In this document: piece by piece, positions 40,642 to 40,710 of the stretch
How positions within the stretch are numbered: the first letter of the stretch is position 1
Layout of the letters: every line of letters starts with the position of its first letter
From: Myxococcota bacterium
Lineage (GTDB): Bacteria > Myxococcota > JAJVIH01
Direction: 5' to 3'
Assembly: GCA_022072125.1 (NCBI GenBank)
Contig: JAJVIH010000010.1
Span: 1-40,710, forward strand
DNA length: 40,710 nucleotides
Made by a program: the position numbers and the translations under genes
Notes under the pieces: generated by a model
What the model was told of the DNA's origin: nothing
Databases searched by the model: none
The model's input: the letters and a program-made list of their open reading frames with translations, nothing else

Positions 40642-40710
40642 ATGATCGCGGTCCACGGAATGAGTCTCGCGACATGCAATGGCGGGAAGATGCGCGATCG
40701 CGAGGCGGAA
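40642..40710 (+). CDS. Start of an unidentified gene, cut by the window edge
   Basis: An ATG with GGAGG 5 bases upstream opens a frame of 23 codons (MIAVHGMSLATCNGGKM onwards) that stays open to the last base. It follows the unknown gene by 100 bases on the same strand and may be its partner. A 10-codon frame ending at 40645 overlaps its start as ATGA. Nothing can be said about function. Confidence 0.45.
   Translation, partial: MIAVHGMSLATCNGGKMRDREAE

Noticed and set aside
39552-40679. 375-codon open frame on the minus strand
   Set aside because: It is Arg-rich and antisense to the unknown gene at 39402-40541. Codon third positions and the strong ribosome site favour the plus strand.

Overview
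The window is GC-rich chromosomal DNA from a Gram-negative bacterium. It has lipoboxes, an outer-membrane FadL-type barrel, a Wza-type polysaccharide export lipoprotein, MutS, Lon and ClpX. The best guess is Myxococcota or a related former deltaproteobacterial lineage. The main reason is a group of large lipoproteins whose lipobox is followed by Asp/Ala/Gly-rich spacers and Cys-rich or MopE-like segments, plus an IgGFc-binding-type surface protein and a DivIVA-DUF167 pair. This placement is an inference; there is no rRNA in the window. Most of the window is ordinary, tightly packed housekeeping and envelope DNA, with no insertion sequence and no CRISPR array.

Layout. 1-6.2 kb, minus strand: a broken or truncated FAD oxidoreductase, a multi-pass membrane protein, an IgGFc-binding-like lipoprotein, and a coupled set of PHP phosphatase, alpha/beta hydrolase and small Cys-rich lipoprotein. 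6.3-8.9 kb: mutS. 9.0-13.8 kb: a membrane-anchored patatin, then a divergent FadL-like porin, a lipoprotein and an anchored thioredoxin. 13.9-21.3 kb, minus strand: clpX and lon, then a tightly coupled trio of NodU-type carbamoyltransferase, GT2 glycosyltransferase and NodB-type deacetylase. 21.6-24.5 kb: a small unknown protein, leucine dehydrogenase with a terminator in its leader, and a FGE-sulfatase-like lipoprotein. 24.9-25.9 kb: an orphan di-iron protein with an operator-like dyad around its promoter. 26.1-30.0 kb: an operon for dTDP-sugar synthesis and polysaccharide export. 30.1-31.2 kb: a GST and a tRNA-Val/tRNA-Asp operon. 31.3-36.9 kb: a UbiA-type prenyltransferase, a GH31 glycosidase lipoprotein, glutathione synthetase and DedA. 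37.0-38.9 kb: divIVA, DUF167 and a gluzincin-like peptidase.

From about 39.1 kb the character changes. An unusual cluster of short spaced repeats precedes a strongly initiated gene of unknown function. Its first 40 residues look like a ribbon-helix-helix DNA-binding domain, and another gene starts at the window edge. This is the most likely beginning of an accessory or undescribed module, but the window ends before it can be read.

Several promoters can be read directly (clpX, tRNA-Val, the FGE-like lipoprotein, the di-iron gene, divIVA), as can two or three intrinsic terminators. A number of genes lack a Shine-Dalgarno sequence, and at least one (the PHP gene) has a promoter placed so that its mRNA would be nearly leaderless.
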